Assembly (NCBI RefSeq): GCF_014651075.1
Contig: NZ_BMWE01000013.1
Coordinates: forward strand, 1 to 64,000
DNA: 64,000 nucleotides
Origin: Streptomyces djakartensis
GTDB taxonomy: Bacteria; Actinomycetota; Actinomycetes; Streptomycetales; Streptomycetaceae
Direction: 5' to 3'
Shown here: one piece after another, positions 8,720 through 17,999 of the stretch
How the letters are laid out: every line of letters begins with the position of its first letter
Numbering within the stretch: the stretch's first letter is position 1
Translations under genes and position numbers: made by a program
Notes under the pieces: generated by a model
Databases searched by the model: none
What the model saw: only the letters and a program-made list of their open reading frames with translations
Told to the model about the DNA's origin: nothing

Positions 8720-8771
8720 AGGGAAGAGCGGCCGGGCGGTCCGGCCGAAACCCGTCCGCCCGCCCCCGCCG

Positions 8772-9938
8772 TCACAGGGCGCTGTACAGGGCGCCGACCA
8801 GCGCCATCTTGCGCGGGTCGTCCGCGATATGAGATCCCATGCGGTTCATCACGTACCCCATCGACACCTCCGCCTCCGGATCGGCGAGTCCGCAGGAGCC
8901 GCCGTAGCCGTCATGACCGAAAGCGCGCGGATCGGGGCCGTAGGAGCCGTTGGATCCGCTGAGCCACAGTCCGAGCCCCGCCTCGGTCTCGCCCTCGAAC
9001 CCGGCACCGAGCACCAGATCCCGGCAGCTGCCCTGTCCTTCGCGCACCCGCTCGACCGCCTCGGGAGACAGAACGCGGTGGCCCCGGTACGAGCCGCGCC
9101 CCGCGAAGACGCCGTACAGCTCGGCGACCGCGCGCGCGGTGCCGTGCCCGTTCGCTGCGGGGATCTCGGCGGCACGCCACTCGGGGGTGCAGGCCCCGGC
9201 GGCGGAAACCGGCGGGTTCGTCAGCGCTGCGATCGCGGCAGGGGTCAACTGGGCGAAGGCGGCGGCCTGTTCACTGCTCGCCGCGACCGGTGGCTGCACC
9301 AGCTCGGCCGCCCGCCAGGACTCCTTCTCCGGCAGGCCGATGGTGAAGTCGATGCCGAGCGGCCCGGTCACCTCCCGCTCCAGGAAGGCCCCCGGCATCA
9401 GCCCCGACACCCGCCGTATCACCTCGCCGACGAGATGACCGTAGGTCAGCACGTGATAGCCGGACCGGGTTCCCGGTTCCCACCAGGGCTCCGTCGCCGC
9501 GAGCCGCCGGGTGGTCAGTTCCCAGTCGCACAGCTGCTCCAGTGTGTGCGCCTCGCGCAGCCCCGACAGGCCGGCACGGTGCGACAGCAGGTGCCGGACG
9601 AGAACCCTCTCCTTGCCCGCCGCGGCGAACTCGGGCCAGTACACGGCCACCGGCGCGTCGAGGTCCAGCAGCCCCCGGTCGACGAGGATGTGCGCGCACA
9701 GCGCCACCGCCCCCTTGGTCGTCGACCACACGTTGACCAGGGTGTCCCGCCCCCACGGCCGGGTGTGCGCCGAGTCGGCCCAGCCGCCCCACAGGTCCAC
9801 GACCATCCTGCCGCCGACGGTGACGGCCACCGCGGCGCCCAGCTCGCCGCGTTGCCGGAAGTTCTCCTCGAACGCCGTGCGTACCGCGGTGAACCGCGCG
9901 TCGCAGTGGCCGTGCACCTGTATCTCGTTCTCGGGCAT
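8772..9938 (-). CDS. Serine hydrolase, class C beta-lactamase/EstB-type
   Basis: 388 aa. The nucleophile motif S-T-T-K (in NVWSTTKGAVAL, about residue 70), a Y-H-V-L-T-Y-G segment near residue 175 standing for the YxN motif, and a terminal FGHDGYGGSCG segment fit the class C beta-lactamase-like esterase family. No signal peptide is visible, so it is probably a cytoplasmic esterase or peptidase rather than an exported beta-lactamase. ATG 9938 is preceded by GGGAGGGG; a longer frame upstream has no ribosome site. A CCGAC-TG-GTCGG dyad lies upstream. Confidence 0.85.
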   Translation of the reverse strand: MPENEIQVHGHCDARFTAVRTAFEENFRQRGELGAAVAVTVGGRMVVDLWGGWADSAHTRPWGRDTLVNVWSTTKGAVALCAHILVDRGLLDLDAPVAVYWPEFAAAGKERVLVRHLLSHRAGLSGLREAHTLEQLCDWELTTRRLAATEPWWEPGTRSGYHVLTYGHLVGEVIRRVSGLMPGAFLEREVTGPLGIDFTIGLPEKESWRAAELVQPPVAASSEQAAAFAQLTPAAIAALTNPPVSAAGACTPEWRAAEIPAANGHGTARAVAELYGVFAGRGSYRGHRVLSPEAVERVREGQGSCRDLVLGAGFEGETEAGLGLWLSGSNGSYGPDPRAFGHDGYGGSCGLADPEAEVSMGYVMNRMGSHIADDPRKMALVGALYSAL

Positions 9939-9965
9939 GGGCCCCTCCCGCCAGCGGTCTTGGGG

Positions 9966-9989
9966 CCGGGCCGCCGAGGAGCGGCCCGG
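9966..9989. terminator. Hairpin downstream of acetyl-xylan esterase
   Basis: CCGGGCCGC and GCGGCCCGG form a 9-bp stem around six bases. It lies 60 bases past the stop of the minus-strand esterase and before the next minus-strand gene. A terminator role is inferred from position. Confidence 0.5.
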
Positions 9990-10003
9990 GCGGGAAGAAC
10001 GTA

Positions 10004-10015
10004 CCGACTGGTCGG
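10004..10015. promoter_or_regulatory. CCGAC-TG-GTCGG dyad upstream of serine hydrolase
   Basis: A perfect 12-bp arrangement of 5-bp arms, 66-77 bases upstream of the serine hydrolase start. This ACCGACnnGTCGGT-like form is common in TetR-family operators, but no tetR gene is in the neighbourhood. Confidence 0.4.
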
Positions 10016-10050
10016 ACTGGGCGGAAGTCCGCCGGGCGTGAACGGCCGGA

Positions 10051-11019
10051 TCAGATACGCGAACGCAGCCAGCGCAACTGGGCCGCCTCCTGGAACGGAC
10101 CGCCGCCCTCGTGGTCGTTGAAGTCGTACACCTCGATCGTCTTGTCCTCGCCGCTCCAGGCGTTGAAGGCCGCGAAGACCGTCGAGGGCGGGCAGGTCTG
10201 GTCCTCCAGAGCGGCCGAGAAGAGCGCGGGGGCCCGGCCGCGGGCGGCGAAGTGGACGCCGTCGAAGTAGGAGAGGGTGCGCAGAGCCTCATCCGTGCGG
10301 CCCCGGTGCGTCTTGAGGTACAGCCCGATCTCCCGGTACGGGTGACGGTCCGTGAGCGTCGCCGCGCGCGGGAAGTCGCACAGGAACGGCACGTCCGGCG
10401 CGATGCCCGCGAGGTCCGGGACCAGGCCGCCCACCGCGATCGTGATGCCGCCGCCCTGGCTCACGCCGAGGGCCACCGTCCGCGTCGCGTCGGTGAGGGG
10501 ATGCGAGCGGGCCGCCTCCACGGCACGCACGGCGTCCGTGAACACCCGGCGGTAGTAGTAGTTCTCCGGCGCGTCGATGCCTCGCGTCATGAAGCCGGGG
10601 TACGCGGGGGTGCCGCCCACCGGATCGGCCGTGCCGCCGCCCCCACCCCAGACGCTGCCCTGCCCGCGGGTGTCCATCACGAAGTGCGCCCGGCCCGTCG
10701 ACGCCCACAGCAGGTGCTCGTGCGGCAGTCCGCGGCCCCCGCCGTAGCCGATGAACTCCACGACCAGCGGCAGCGGGCCGTCCGCCCCGGCCGGCAACGT
10801 CAGCCAGCCCTTGACCGGATGACCGCCGAACCCGGCGAACGTCACGTCGAACACCTCGACGGTGGACAGGCCCGTGTCGACCGGTTCGAAGCGGGCGTCC
10901 AGGTCGTGCTCCCGTGCCTCCTGGAGGGTCTTGGACCAGAACGCGTCGAAGTCCTCGGGCTCGGTGGAGGCGCTGCGGTACTCGTGGAGCTCGTCGAGCG
11001 GAAGGTCGAACAGGGCCAT
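10051..11019 (-). CDS. Acetyl-xylan esterase / cephalosporin-C deacetylase (CE7)
   Basis: 322 aa, the normal CE7 length. The three family motifs are present in order: R118-G-Q120, the nucleophile elbow G-V-S187-Q-G-G, and the terminal H303-E catalytic histidine. CE7 enzymes remove acetyl groups from xylo-oligosaccharides and related small esters and act inside the cell, in agreement with the absence of a signal peptide. ATG 11019 follows AAGGTGG. A hairpin lies after the stop. Confidence 0.92.
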   Translation of the reverse strand: MALFDLPLDELHEYRSASTEPEDFDAFWSKTLQEAREHDLDARFEPVDTGLSTVEVFDVTFAGFGGHPVKGWLTLPAGADGPLPLVVEFIGYGGGRGLPHEHLLWASTGRAHFVMDTRGQGSVWGGGGGTADPVGGTPAYPGFMTRGIDAPENYYYRRVFTDAVRAVEAARSHPLTDATRTVALGVSQGGGITIAVGGLVPDLAGIAPDVPFLCDFPRAATLTDRHPYREIGLYLKTHRGRTDEALRTLSYFDGVHFAARGRAPALFSAALEDQTCPPSTVFAAFNAWSGEDKTIEVYDFNDHEGGGPFQEAAQLRWLRSRI

Positions 11020-11140
11020 GTCGGACCACCTTGGAGATGGAGAACAGGTGCAAAGACAGTTCGGATGATCACCCTACGTGCATGGCCGGATGACTGACCA
11101 GGGCCTTCGCCGGGGGGCTCACCGCGCGTCAGGGGCCGCG

Positions 11141-11725
11141 TCACGCGCGGCGATGGGTCCACTCCGGCTCCGTTCGCGCCCACGCGCGCTCCCACTCGGC
11201 GAGCCGGCGGCGCAGGGCCACCCGGCGCACGACGCCATGACCGAGGAGGACCGCCAGGACCACACCGCCCGCGGCGCAGGTGCCGATGGTCAGGGTGTGC
11301 TGCCAGACCGCCGTGCTGTCCACCGGCGGGGCGACGCTCCGCCCGCGGGAGTCGAACCAGACCTCCACGGCCTCGCCCCGGTCGGTGCCCGCGGGGATCC
11401 GTGCCGTCGCGGTGCGCGTGCCCCCGCCCGGCTCTGTCCAGCGCACGGTCGCCCGGTACGCGTGCTGCCCACGGGCCTGCGCCGCGGGAGGGGCCTCACC
11501 CGTCCCGCCGATCACCTCGGCACGGACACGGTGCCGCTCGGCGCGCTGCTCCGCGGAGACCGAGCGCGCCTCGCCGTGGGCCCACCAGGCCGCGGCCGCG
11601 CCCACCACGGGCGCGCCCAGGCACACCAGGACGGCGACGGCCAGCACCGTCCACGCCTCGACGACATCCGACCGGCGTCGCAGCGGACTGCGCCGCCAAC
11701 GCCAGCCGCGCGCCCGGGTTCGCAT
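11141..11725 (-). CDS. Rv1733c-type membrane protein
   Basis: 194 aa. After an Arg-rich start come two membrane helices (about residues 25-47 and 143-165) flanking an extracytoplasmic domain with the W-T-E-P-G-G-G-T-R-T-A-T-A-R-I-P pattern. This layout is that of the Rv1733c-like proteins common in Streptomyces; biochemical function is unknown. ATG 11725 has GAGGAGG upstream. A CCGCGCGT/ACGCGCGG stem (11122-11129, 11143-11150) at the 3' end may terminate it. Confidence 0.7.
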   Translation of the reverse strand: MRTRARGWRWRRSPLRRRSDVVEAWTVLAVAVLVCLGAPVVGAAAAWWAHGEARSVSAEQRAERHRVRAEVIGGTGEAPPAAQARGQHAYRATVRWTEPGGGTRTATARIPAGTDRGEAVEVWFDSRGRSVAPPVDSTAVWQHTLTIGTCAAGGVVLAVLLGHGVVRRVALRRRLAEWERAWARTEPEWTHRRA

Positions 11726-12146
11726 GCCGACCTCCTCGCCGTCATCTCGGCCGGAGGGCCGTACCGGCCGTGCGGTGGCGGCGCCGCCGCTCCCTGCGCG
11801 TCGCAGCCTGTGCGAGCCGCACGGATCTGATACCCCCTCCGGCGTCCATCGATCGCTCTCGCGCGGCCCGGGTCGCCGCGTGCCGGAGCCCTTGCGGCAG
11901 GGGTGCCCGGGCCGCCCGCGGCGAAACACCGGGCCCCCGCCTGTGGCGGGCCGCGCGGCGGTCGGCCCGTCGGGTAGTGTTGCCGTCCGGCTGTGGACCG
12001 TCACAGCCAACGGAAGCCGAGGAGGTGAGACCCATTACCGCTGTGTCAGCTCGGGTGCTCTCCCCTCGATGTGGCGCGGATCGCCGGCCCTAGGGTCCTG
12101 GCGACCGGCCGAGCGCCCTTCGGCTCTCGAAAGGCTCCTGGCTTCC
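11726..12146. other. Gene-free divergent region
   Basis: No credible gene. It separates the divergent Rv1733c-type and PrmC-like genes. GCGGCCCGGG (11873-11882) pairs perfectly with CCCGGGCCGC (11916-11925) across a 33-base loop that itself holds shorter pairings; this could be a structured leader, but nothing else supports an RNA gene. Confidence 0.3.
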
Positions 12147-12950
12147 ATGCCGTCTGTGTCTTCTTTCCCGCCCGCCATGCCGTCGTCCCGTGACGCGATG
12201 GTCCTCGCCCTGCGCACCGCCGGGTGCGTCTTCGCCGAGGACGAGGCCGAGTTGATCCTCGCCACCGCCCGCACCCCCGCGGAGGCCGCTGCCATGGTGG
12301 AGCGCCGCGTCGGGGGGCTGCCCCTCGAACTCGTCGTGGGCTGGGCCCGCTTCCGGGGCCTGCGCGTCGCCGTCGCCCCGGGCGTCTTCGTGCCACGTCG
12401 CCGAACCGAGTTCCTGGTGGAACAGGCCCTCGCACGGTCGCCCGGCGCCACCGTCGTCGTGGACCTGTGCTGTGGCTCCGGTGCCGTCGGCGCGGCACTG
12501 GCCGCGGGCCTGCGCGGTGTCGAACTGCACGCCGCCGACATCGATCCCGCCGCCGTGCGCTGCGCCCGCGGCAACGTCGCCCCGGTCGGCGGTCACGTCC
12601 ACGAGGGTGACCTGTTCGAGGCGCTGCCCGGCGAGCTGCGGGGCCGGATCGACATCCTGGCGGCCAACGTGCCGTACGTACCGAGCGGCGAGATCGGCCT
12701 GCTGCCGCTGGAGGCGCGTGACCACGAGCCGCTGGTGGCCCTCGACGGCGGCGCGGACGGCCTTGACGTGCTGCGCCGGGTAGCGGCCGAGGCGCCGGGC
12801 TGGCTCGCCCCCGGCGGCTGCGTCCTGGTGGAGACGAGCCGGCGGCAGGCACCGGCCGCCCTCGCCGCCTTCGAGCGCAACGGCCTGACGGCCCACCTGG
12901 CCGTCTCGGAGGAGCTGTACGCCCACGTCGTGATCGGCGTGGGACAGTGA
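12147..12950 (+). CDS. PrmC-like N5-glutamine methyltransferase paralogue
   Basis: 267 aa. The SAM-binding motif DLCCGSG is at 106-112 and the substrate-binding N-P-P-Y motif appears as N174-V-P-Y177. An N-terminal helical PrmC-like domain with a V-P-R-R-R-T-E segment precedes it. True PrmC methylates release-factor glutamine; the NVPY form characterises a paralogous actinobacterial group annotated as putative N5-glutamine methyltransferases, so the substrate is uncertain. The start is not firmly set: ATG 12147 has a distant GAAAGG and ATG 12177 is an alternative. Confidence 0.78.
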   Translation: MPSVSSFPPAMPSSRDAMVLALRTAGCVFAEDEAELILATARTPAEAAAMVERRVGGLPLELVVGWARFRGLRVAVAPGVFVPRRRTEFLVEQALARSPGATVVVDLCCGSGAVGAALAAGLRGVELHAADIDPAAVRCARGNVAPVGGHVHEGDLFEALPGELRGRIDILAANVPYVPSGEIGLLPLEARDHEPLVALDGGADGLDVLRRVAAEAPGWLAPGGCVLVETSRRQAPAALAAFERNGLTAHLAVSEELYAHVVIGVGQ

Positions 12951-12956
12951 CCGTGC

Positions 12957-12982
12957 CCGGGCGGGCCGGGCCCGCCGCCCGG
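12957..12982. terminator. Convergent hairpin between PrmC-like and PP2C genes
   Basis: CCGGGCGG (12957-12964) pairs with CCGCCCGG (12975-12982) around ten bases. It fills the 33-bp gap between two convergent stops and may serve both. Confidence 0.45.
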
Positions 12983-12983
12983 C

Positions 12984-15050
12984 TCACTCCGGTGCCGTCG
13001 CCCGCGCGATCAGCAGGGCCACGTCGTCGAAGTTGTCCGGCTCGTGCAAGGTGCGCAGCAGCAGGTCGCAGACCTCCTCCAGCGGCCGGTCGGGCCCTTC
13101 CAGCAGGGACAGCAGCCTGTCCAGCCGTTCGTCGAGCGGATCGCGGCGCGTCTCGACGAGACCGTCGGTGTAGAACACCAGTTGATCGCCCGGCTCGAGG
13201 TCCACGGTCGTCGTGGAGAAGGCGACGCCACCGACACCGAGCGGCACACCGGTCGGCAGGTCGAGCAGCTCCGGAGACCGGCCGGCCCGGACACGCACCG
13301 GCGGCAGGTGACCGGCGTTGGCGATCCGGCACTGCCGCAGCAGCGGGTCGTGGACGGCGTAGGCACAGGTGGCGATGGCCTGTTCCAGACCTTCGGTGAT
13401 CTTGTCGAGGTGCTCGAGGAGCACAGCGGGATCCAGATTGAGGGAGGCCAGCGTGTTGGTCGCCGTGCGCAGCCGTCCCATGGTCGCAGCCGCCGGGATG
13501 CCGCTGCCCATCACGTCGCCCACGACGAGCGCCGTCCTGCCGCCGTCCAGCTCGATCACGTCGAACCAGTCGCCGCCGACCTCGCTCGTGGCCCCGGCCG
13601 GCTGGTAGCGGGAGGCGACCTCCAGTCCGCACGTCATGGGCGGGTGGCTGGGCAGCAGGCTGCGCTGCAGGGTGAGCGCGGTGTCGCGGGCGCTCTGGTA
13701 CCAGCGGGCGTTGTCGATCTGCACGGCGGCCCGGGCGGCCAGCTCGCGCGCCAGCAGCAGGTCGTCCTCGCTGAACGGCAGCGGATTGCGGGTGCGTTTG
13801 AGGTCCAGGGCGCCCAGCACCTCGCCCCGCGCGATCAGCGGCACCGCCAGATAGGAATGCACCCCGGCCCGGCGCAGCAGCTCGGCCGCCTCCGGGGAAC
13901 GCGCGATGCGCGGGAGGTCCTCGTCCTCGACCTGCGGCAGCATCACCGGACTGGCCGTGCGTACGCACTGGGTGACGAGCCGGTCCGACGCGTACCGGGC
14001 CACCTGGCCGGGCGGGTCGGCCGCCTCCATCGCCTCGGCGGAGTCGTACCCCTGGACCGCCAGGGCCCGGATCACCGCCGACTCGGCGGGGCCGAGGCTG
14101 GTGCGCCGGCCCTGCACCACCGCGTCCAGCAGGTCGACGGCCGCGATGTCGGCGAGTTCCGGCACGGCCACTTCGGCCAGCTCGTGTGCCGTGTGGTCCA
14201 GGTCGAGCGTGGTGCCGATCCGCCCCGAGGCGTCGGCGATCAGTGCCAGGCGCCGGCGGGCGGCCTCGGCCTCGATGCCCGCCCGGTACTGCTCGGTGAC
14301 GTCGACGATCGAGAGGGCCACGCCGAGCACGGTCCCGAACGCGTTCTCCAGCCGGTACAGCGAGATCGACCAGGCGTGGTCCTGGTCGGGGTCGGCGGGG
14401 GTGCGGCCGATGGTGGACTGGTCGACGACCGGCCGGCCGGTCTCCACGACCCGGCGCGCCGCCGCCTCCAGCGCGTCGACATCCATCTGCGGCACCACCT
14501 CGCGGACCGTCCGGCCCAGGTGCTCCCCGGCCGGCACGCCGTTGATCCGCTCCAGTGCCGCGTTGACCGAGACGTACCGCAGCCGCGGGTCCAGCACGGC
14601 CAGCCCGGTCGGGGACTGCGCGATCATCCGCGTCGACAGCGCCACCTCGCGTTCCAGCCGGTGCACGGTCGACTGGTCGGCGCACAGCCCCAGCGCGTAG
14701 ACGTCCCCCCGGTCGTCCAGCAGCCGCATGTTGCGGAACTCCACGAGCCGCGTACTGCCGTCCTTGTGCCGGACGGGGAAGGCACCGGCCCAACTCTGGC
14801 CGGTCCCCATCACGTCGGCGAACAGCTTGACCACGAGATCGACGTGCTGTTCGTGGACCATGATCCGGGCGGCGTACTGTCCCAGCGCCTCGCCCGCCTC
14901 GTAACCGAACAGCTCCTCGGCCTGAGGGCTCCACAGCACGATGCGGCCCTCGGCGTCGAGGACCACCGAGGCCACGCGCAGCACGTCGAGCAGGCCGCTC
15001 GGACGCGCCGGTCCGTCGGCCCCGGCCATGGGAGACCCGGCTGAACTCAT
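12984..15050 (-). CDS. PAS-PAS-GAF-PP2C (RsbU/SpoIIE-type) phosphatase
   Basis: 688 aa. Two PAS domains (about 20-130 and 140-260), a GAF domain (about 290-440) and a C-terminal PPM/SpoIIE phosphatase domain (about 460-685) are in order. The phosphatase metal motifs appear as EVGGDWFDV and VVGDVMGSG, with FYTDGLVETR and NFDDVALL later. Such proteins dephosphorylate anti-sigma-factor antagonists in response to sensed signals. Unlike many Streptomyces relatives, no C-terminal HATPase kinase domain is attached. No membrane segment is present. ATG 15050 is used; MAGADG seven codons in is an alternative. Confidence 0.9.
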   Translation of the reverse strand: MSSAGSPMAGADGPARPSGLLDVLRVASVVLDAEGRIVLWSPQAEELFGYEAGEALGQYAARIMVHEQHVDLVVKLFADVMGTGQSWAGAFPVRHKDGSTRLVEFRNMRLLDDRGDVYALGLCADQSTVHRLEREVALSTRMIAQSPTGLAVLDPRLRYVSVNAALERINGVPAGEHLGRTVREVVPQMDVDALEAAARRVVETGRPVVDQSTIGRTPADPDQDHAWSISLYRLENAFGTVLGVALSIVDVTEQYRAGIEAEAARRRLALIADASGRIGTTLDLDHTAHELAEVAVPELADIAAVDLLDAVVQGRRTSLGPAESAVIRALAVQGYDSAEAMEAADPPGQVARYASDRLVTQCVRTASPVMLPQVEDEDLPRIARSPEAAELLRRAGVHSYLAVPLIARGEVLGALDLKRTRNPLPFSEDDLLLARELAARAAVQIDNARWYQSARDTALTLQRSLLPSHPPMTCGLEVASRYQPAGATSEVGGDWFDVIELDGGRTALVVGDVMGSGIPAAATMGRLRTATNTLASLNLDPAVLLEHLDKITEGLEQAIATCAYAVHDPLLRQCRIANAGHLPPVRVRAGRSPELLDLPTGVPLGVGGVAFSTTTVDLEPGDQLVFYTDGLVETRRDPLDERLDRLLSLLEGPDRPLEEVCDLLLRTLHEPDNFDDVALLIARATAPE

Positions 15051-15289
15051 CCACGCCCCGCCTTCGCCGATCCTCGCGGCACGCCGTCGCCGTGCCTACA
15101 CCCCATGTTCCACCGCGCTGAGCCGATTGTCCGAGGCCCCTTCGTCATCTTCCACCATCTCCCAACACGGAGCCGTCCGCTCCGCAGACCCGTCGGCGGT
15201 GGTGGGGCATCGCCGGTAGTGCTCGGCGGAAGGGGGTGCTTTGCTGGGTTGGGGGCGGATACGAGGTCGCCGTGAGAGGAGCGGTCGTC

Positions 15290-15658
15290 ATGGACCTTGA
15301 GCAACCACACCCCCACTCCGTCTCCGTGGAGATCAGCGGGTGCAGCAAGCACGACGCCCGGATCGTGTTCGACACGCTGTGCGCCTGCTTCGAGTCCGAC
15401 CGGCGCGCCGACGAGGTACCCGAGGAGCTCCACGAGACCCGTCCCACCGTGTGGCTCGGCACCTTCGACGTCGCCGACGAGCACGAGGGCGCGCCACCCG
15501 CCCGGCTGGCCCACTCGGTCGACGCCGACCTGCACGGTGGGTACTGGGCGATCGAGCACTTCCGCGCGAGGCTGGACTCGCTGTTCGCCGTGCAGGACCT
15601 GAGCACGGTCTCCGGCGACCAGGAGAGGGAACTGCATCTGCGCCTTCAGAGCCGGTGA
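15290..15658 (+). CDS. Conserved small protein of unknown function
   Basis: 122 aa acidic protein with two Cys-containing stretches (SGCSKHDARIVFDTLCACF) and a later RPTVWLGTFDV segment. ATG 15290 has AGAGGA at nine bases, which favours it over the upstream GTG at 15272. It is not recognised as a characterised family; the sequence style is that of a conserved Streptomyces protein. It is divergent from the PP2C phosphatase with 239 bp between the starts, so shared regulation is possible. Confidence 0.6.
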   Translation: MDLEQPHPHSVSVEISGCSKHDARIVFDTLCACFESDRRADEVPEELHETRPTVWLGTFDVADEHEGAPPARLAHSVDADLHGGYWAIEHFRARLDSLFAVQDLSTVSGDQERELHLRLQSR

Positions 15659-15880
15659 CCGCCCTTCACACGTCAGCAGGTCGCGCCCCGCCCGCCGGCT
15701 GCGGCGGTGCACCGCGCGCAGGTCCGCGAGGTGGACGCACTCGCCCACTCCGCGCAGGCCCCCGTGGCGCAGGAGACCGGCCGCGGCCGGCGGACGCCCA
15801 GGGCTGCCGGCGATTGCCGGTGTGCGCCGGGCCTGCCGTCTTTCCGCCCGCGTCCTCGGACTGTGCCCTCCATCACCTTG

Positions 15881-15921
15881 TGCAACTAGTTGCATAAACA
15901 GTCGGCGGTCCTCTACAACTA
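15881..15921. promoter_or_regulatory. Candidate PadR operator upstream of the FadH-like gene
   Basis: TGCAACTAGTTGCA (15881-15894) is a perfect 14-bp palindrome, and CAACTA recurs at 15916-15921, 33 bases from the first copy. Core and spacing mirror the site at 6524-6563. The controlling PadR may be the one encoded after the flavoenzyme. Confidence 0.6.
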
Positions 15922-15951
15922 CAGGCACGACACCGTGCACGGAGGACCCCC

Positions 15952-17967
15952 ATGAGCCGTTACCCCCACCTGCTGGCGCCCCTCGACCTGGGCTTCACCA
16001 CACTGCCCAACCGGGTCCTCATGGGCTCCATGCATGTCGGTCTGGAGGAGGCCGAGGGCGGTTTCGAGCGCATGGCCGCCTTCTACGCCGCCCGCGCCCG
16101 CGGGGGAGTGGGCCTCATCGTCACCGGCGGCATCGCACCCAACGACGAGGGCAGGCCCTACGAGGGCGGGGCGAAGCTCACCACGGCTGCGGAGGCCGGG
16201 CAGCACCGCGTCATCACCGACGCCGTGCACCGCGAGGGCGGGCGGATCGCCCTGCAGCTCCTGCACTTCGGCCGGTATGCCTACCATCAGGACCTGGTCG
16301 CGCCCAGCCCCCTCCAGGCGCCCATCAGCCCCTACCCGCCCCGCGAACTCACCGACGCGGACATCGAGCGGACCATCGACGACTACGCCGCCGCCGCCCG
16401 CCTCGCCCGCGAAGCGGGATACGACGGCGTCGAGATCATGGGCTCCGAGGGCTACCTGATCAACGAGTTCATCGCCCGGCAGACCAACCAGCGCACCGAC
16501 CGCTGGGGCGGCTCGTACGAGAACCGCGTGCGCTTCCCGCTCGAGATCGTGCGCCGGGTGCGCGAGGCGGTCGGCGAGGACTTCATCGTCATCTACCGGC
16601 TGTCCATGCTCGACCTCGTCCCCGGCGGCTCGACGCTCGACGAGGTGATCACGCTCGCCAAGGCCGTCGAGGCCGCCGGGGCGACCATCATCAACACCGG
16701 CATCGGCTGGCACGAGGCCCGCATCCCCACCATCGCGACCTCCGTGCCGCGCGGCGCGTACACCTGGGTGACCAAGCGGCTCATGGGCGAGGTGTCCGTA
16801 CCGCTCGTCACCACCAACCGCATCAACACCCCGGAGCTCGCCGAGCAGCTGCTGGCCGAGGGCACGGCCGACATGGTGTCCATGGCCCGCCCGATGCTCG
16901 CCGACCCCGACTTCGTCACCAAGGCCGAGGCCGGCCGGCCGGAGGCGATCAACACCTGCATCGGCTGCAACCAGGCCTGCCTCGACCACACGTTCAGCGG
17001 CCTGATCACCTCCTGCCTGGTCAACCCGCGCGCCTGCCACGAGACGGAACTCGTGCTGTCCCCGACGCGGCTGCGCAAGCGGGTCGCGGTCGTCGGCGCC
17101 GGACCGGCGGGACTGGCGTGTGCGGTGTCCGCCGCCGAACGCGGACACGACGTGACGCTTTTCGACGCGGCGAGCGAGATCGGCGGCCAGCTCAACGTCG
17201 CCCGCCGGGTTCCCGGCAAGCAGGAGTTCGACGAGACCATCCGCTACTTCCGCACCCAGCTCGACTGGCACGGCGTCGACGTCCGGCTGAACACGCTCAT
17301 CACGGCCGCGGACGTCGACGGCTACGACGAGGTCGTCGTCGCCACCGGCGTCACCCCGCGCACCCCGGACATCCCCGGAGTGGACCACAGAAGCGTCCTC
17401 GGCTACCTGGACGTCCTGCGCGACGGCGCGCCCGTCGGCGACCGGGTCGCGATCCTCGGCGCCGGCGGCATCGGCTTCGACGTCGCCGAGTACCTCACCG
17501 ACAGCGGTGACAAGGCCCACGAGAACCCGCAGACGTACTTCCGCCAGTGGGGTGTGGATCTCGACTACAACGCCCCCGGCGGCCTCGCGGCGCCGGAGCG
17601 GCCCGTCCCGCCGCGCACCGTCCACCTGCTCCAGCGCAAGACCTCCAAGGTCGGCGCCGGCCTCGGCAAGACCACCGGCTGGATCCACCGCACCGAGCTC
17701 AAGCACCGTGGCGTCACCATGGTCCCGGGCGTGCGGTACGACCGGATCGACGACGCGGGACTGCACGTCACGATCGACGGCGAGAGCACGGTGCTGGAGG
17801 TGGACACGATCGTGCTGTGCACGGGGCAGGAGCCGCGCCGCGGCCTGTACGAGGAACTGGTCACCGCCGGGCGCAGCACACACCTCATCGGCGGGGCCGA
17901 CGTCGCCGCGGAACTGGACGCCAAGCGCGCCATCAAGCAGGGCACCGAGCTCGCGGCGGAGCTGTAG
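15952..17967 (+). CDS. FadH-like NADH:flavin oxidoreductase / 2,4-dienoyl-CoA reductase family
   Basis: 671 aa, the length of the 2,4-dienoyl-CoA reductase group. An N-terminal old-yellow-enzyme FMN barrel (to about 330; GLIVTGG, LQLLHFGR, NEFIARQTNQRTDRWGGSYENR) is joined by a [4Fe-4S] site C336-x2-C339-x3-C343-x11-C355 to an FAD/NAD(P) domain beginning at VAVVGAGPAGLACA (about 377). Electrons pass NAD(P)H-FAD-FeS-FMN to an unsaturated substrate. It could serve fatty-acid or other enone reduction. A PadR gene follows 32 bp downstream, and a palindromic operator is upstream. Confidence 0.9.
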   Translation: MSRYPHLLAPLDLGFTTLPNRVLMGSMHVGLEEAEGGFERMAAFYAARARGGVGLIVTGGIAPNDEGRPYEGGAKLTTAAEAGQHRVITDAVHREGGRIALQLLHFGRYAYHQDLVAPSPLQAPISPYPPRELTDADIERTIDDYAAAARLAREAGYDGVEIMGSEGYLINEFIARQTNQRTDRWGGSYENRVRFPLEIVRRVREAVGEDFIVIYRLSMLDLVPGGSTLDEVITLAKAVEAAGATIINTGIGWHEARIPTIATSVPRGAYTWVTKRLMGEVSVPLVTTNRINTPELAEQLLAEGTADMVSMARPMLADPDFVTKAEAGRPEAINTCIGCNQACLDHTFSGLITSCLVNPRACHETELVLSPTRLRKRVAVVGAGPAGLACAVSAAERGHDVTLFDAASEIGGQLNVARRVPGKQEFDETIRYFRTQLDWHGVDVRLNTLITAADVDGYDEVVVATGVTPRTPDIPGVDHRSVLGYLDVLRDGAPVGDRVAILGAGGIGFDVAEYLTDSGDKAHENPQTYFRQWGVDLDYNAPGGLAAPERPVPPRTVHLLQRKTSKVGAGLGKTTGWIHRTELKHRGVTMVPGVRYDRIDDAGLHVTIDGESTVLEVDTIVLCTGQEPRRGLYEELVTAGRSTHLIGGADVAAELDAKRAIKQGTELAAEL

Positions 17968-17999
17968 GGGCCTGCGGGCCCGTCCCTAGGATGACTGGC

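Noticed and set aside
12046..15054. 1002-codon minus-strand frame over the PP2C gene
   Set aside because: It is the shifted shadow of the PAS-GAF-PP2C gene, with Arg/Pro-rich low-complexity text and no conserved motif.
15673..15885. 70-codon minus-strand frame with several Cys, WhiB-like at a glance
   Set aside because: Cys spacing does not match WhiB and it overlaps the palindromic operator. No ribosome site.
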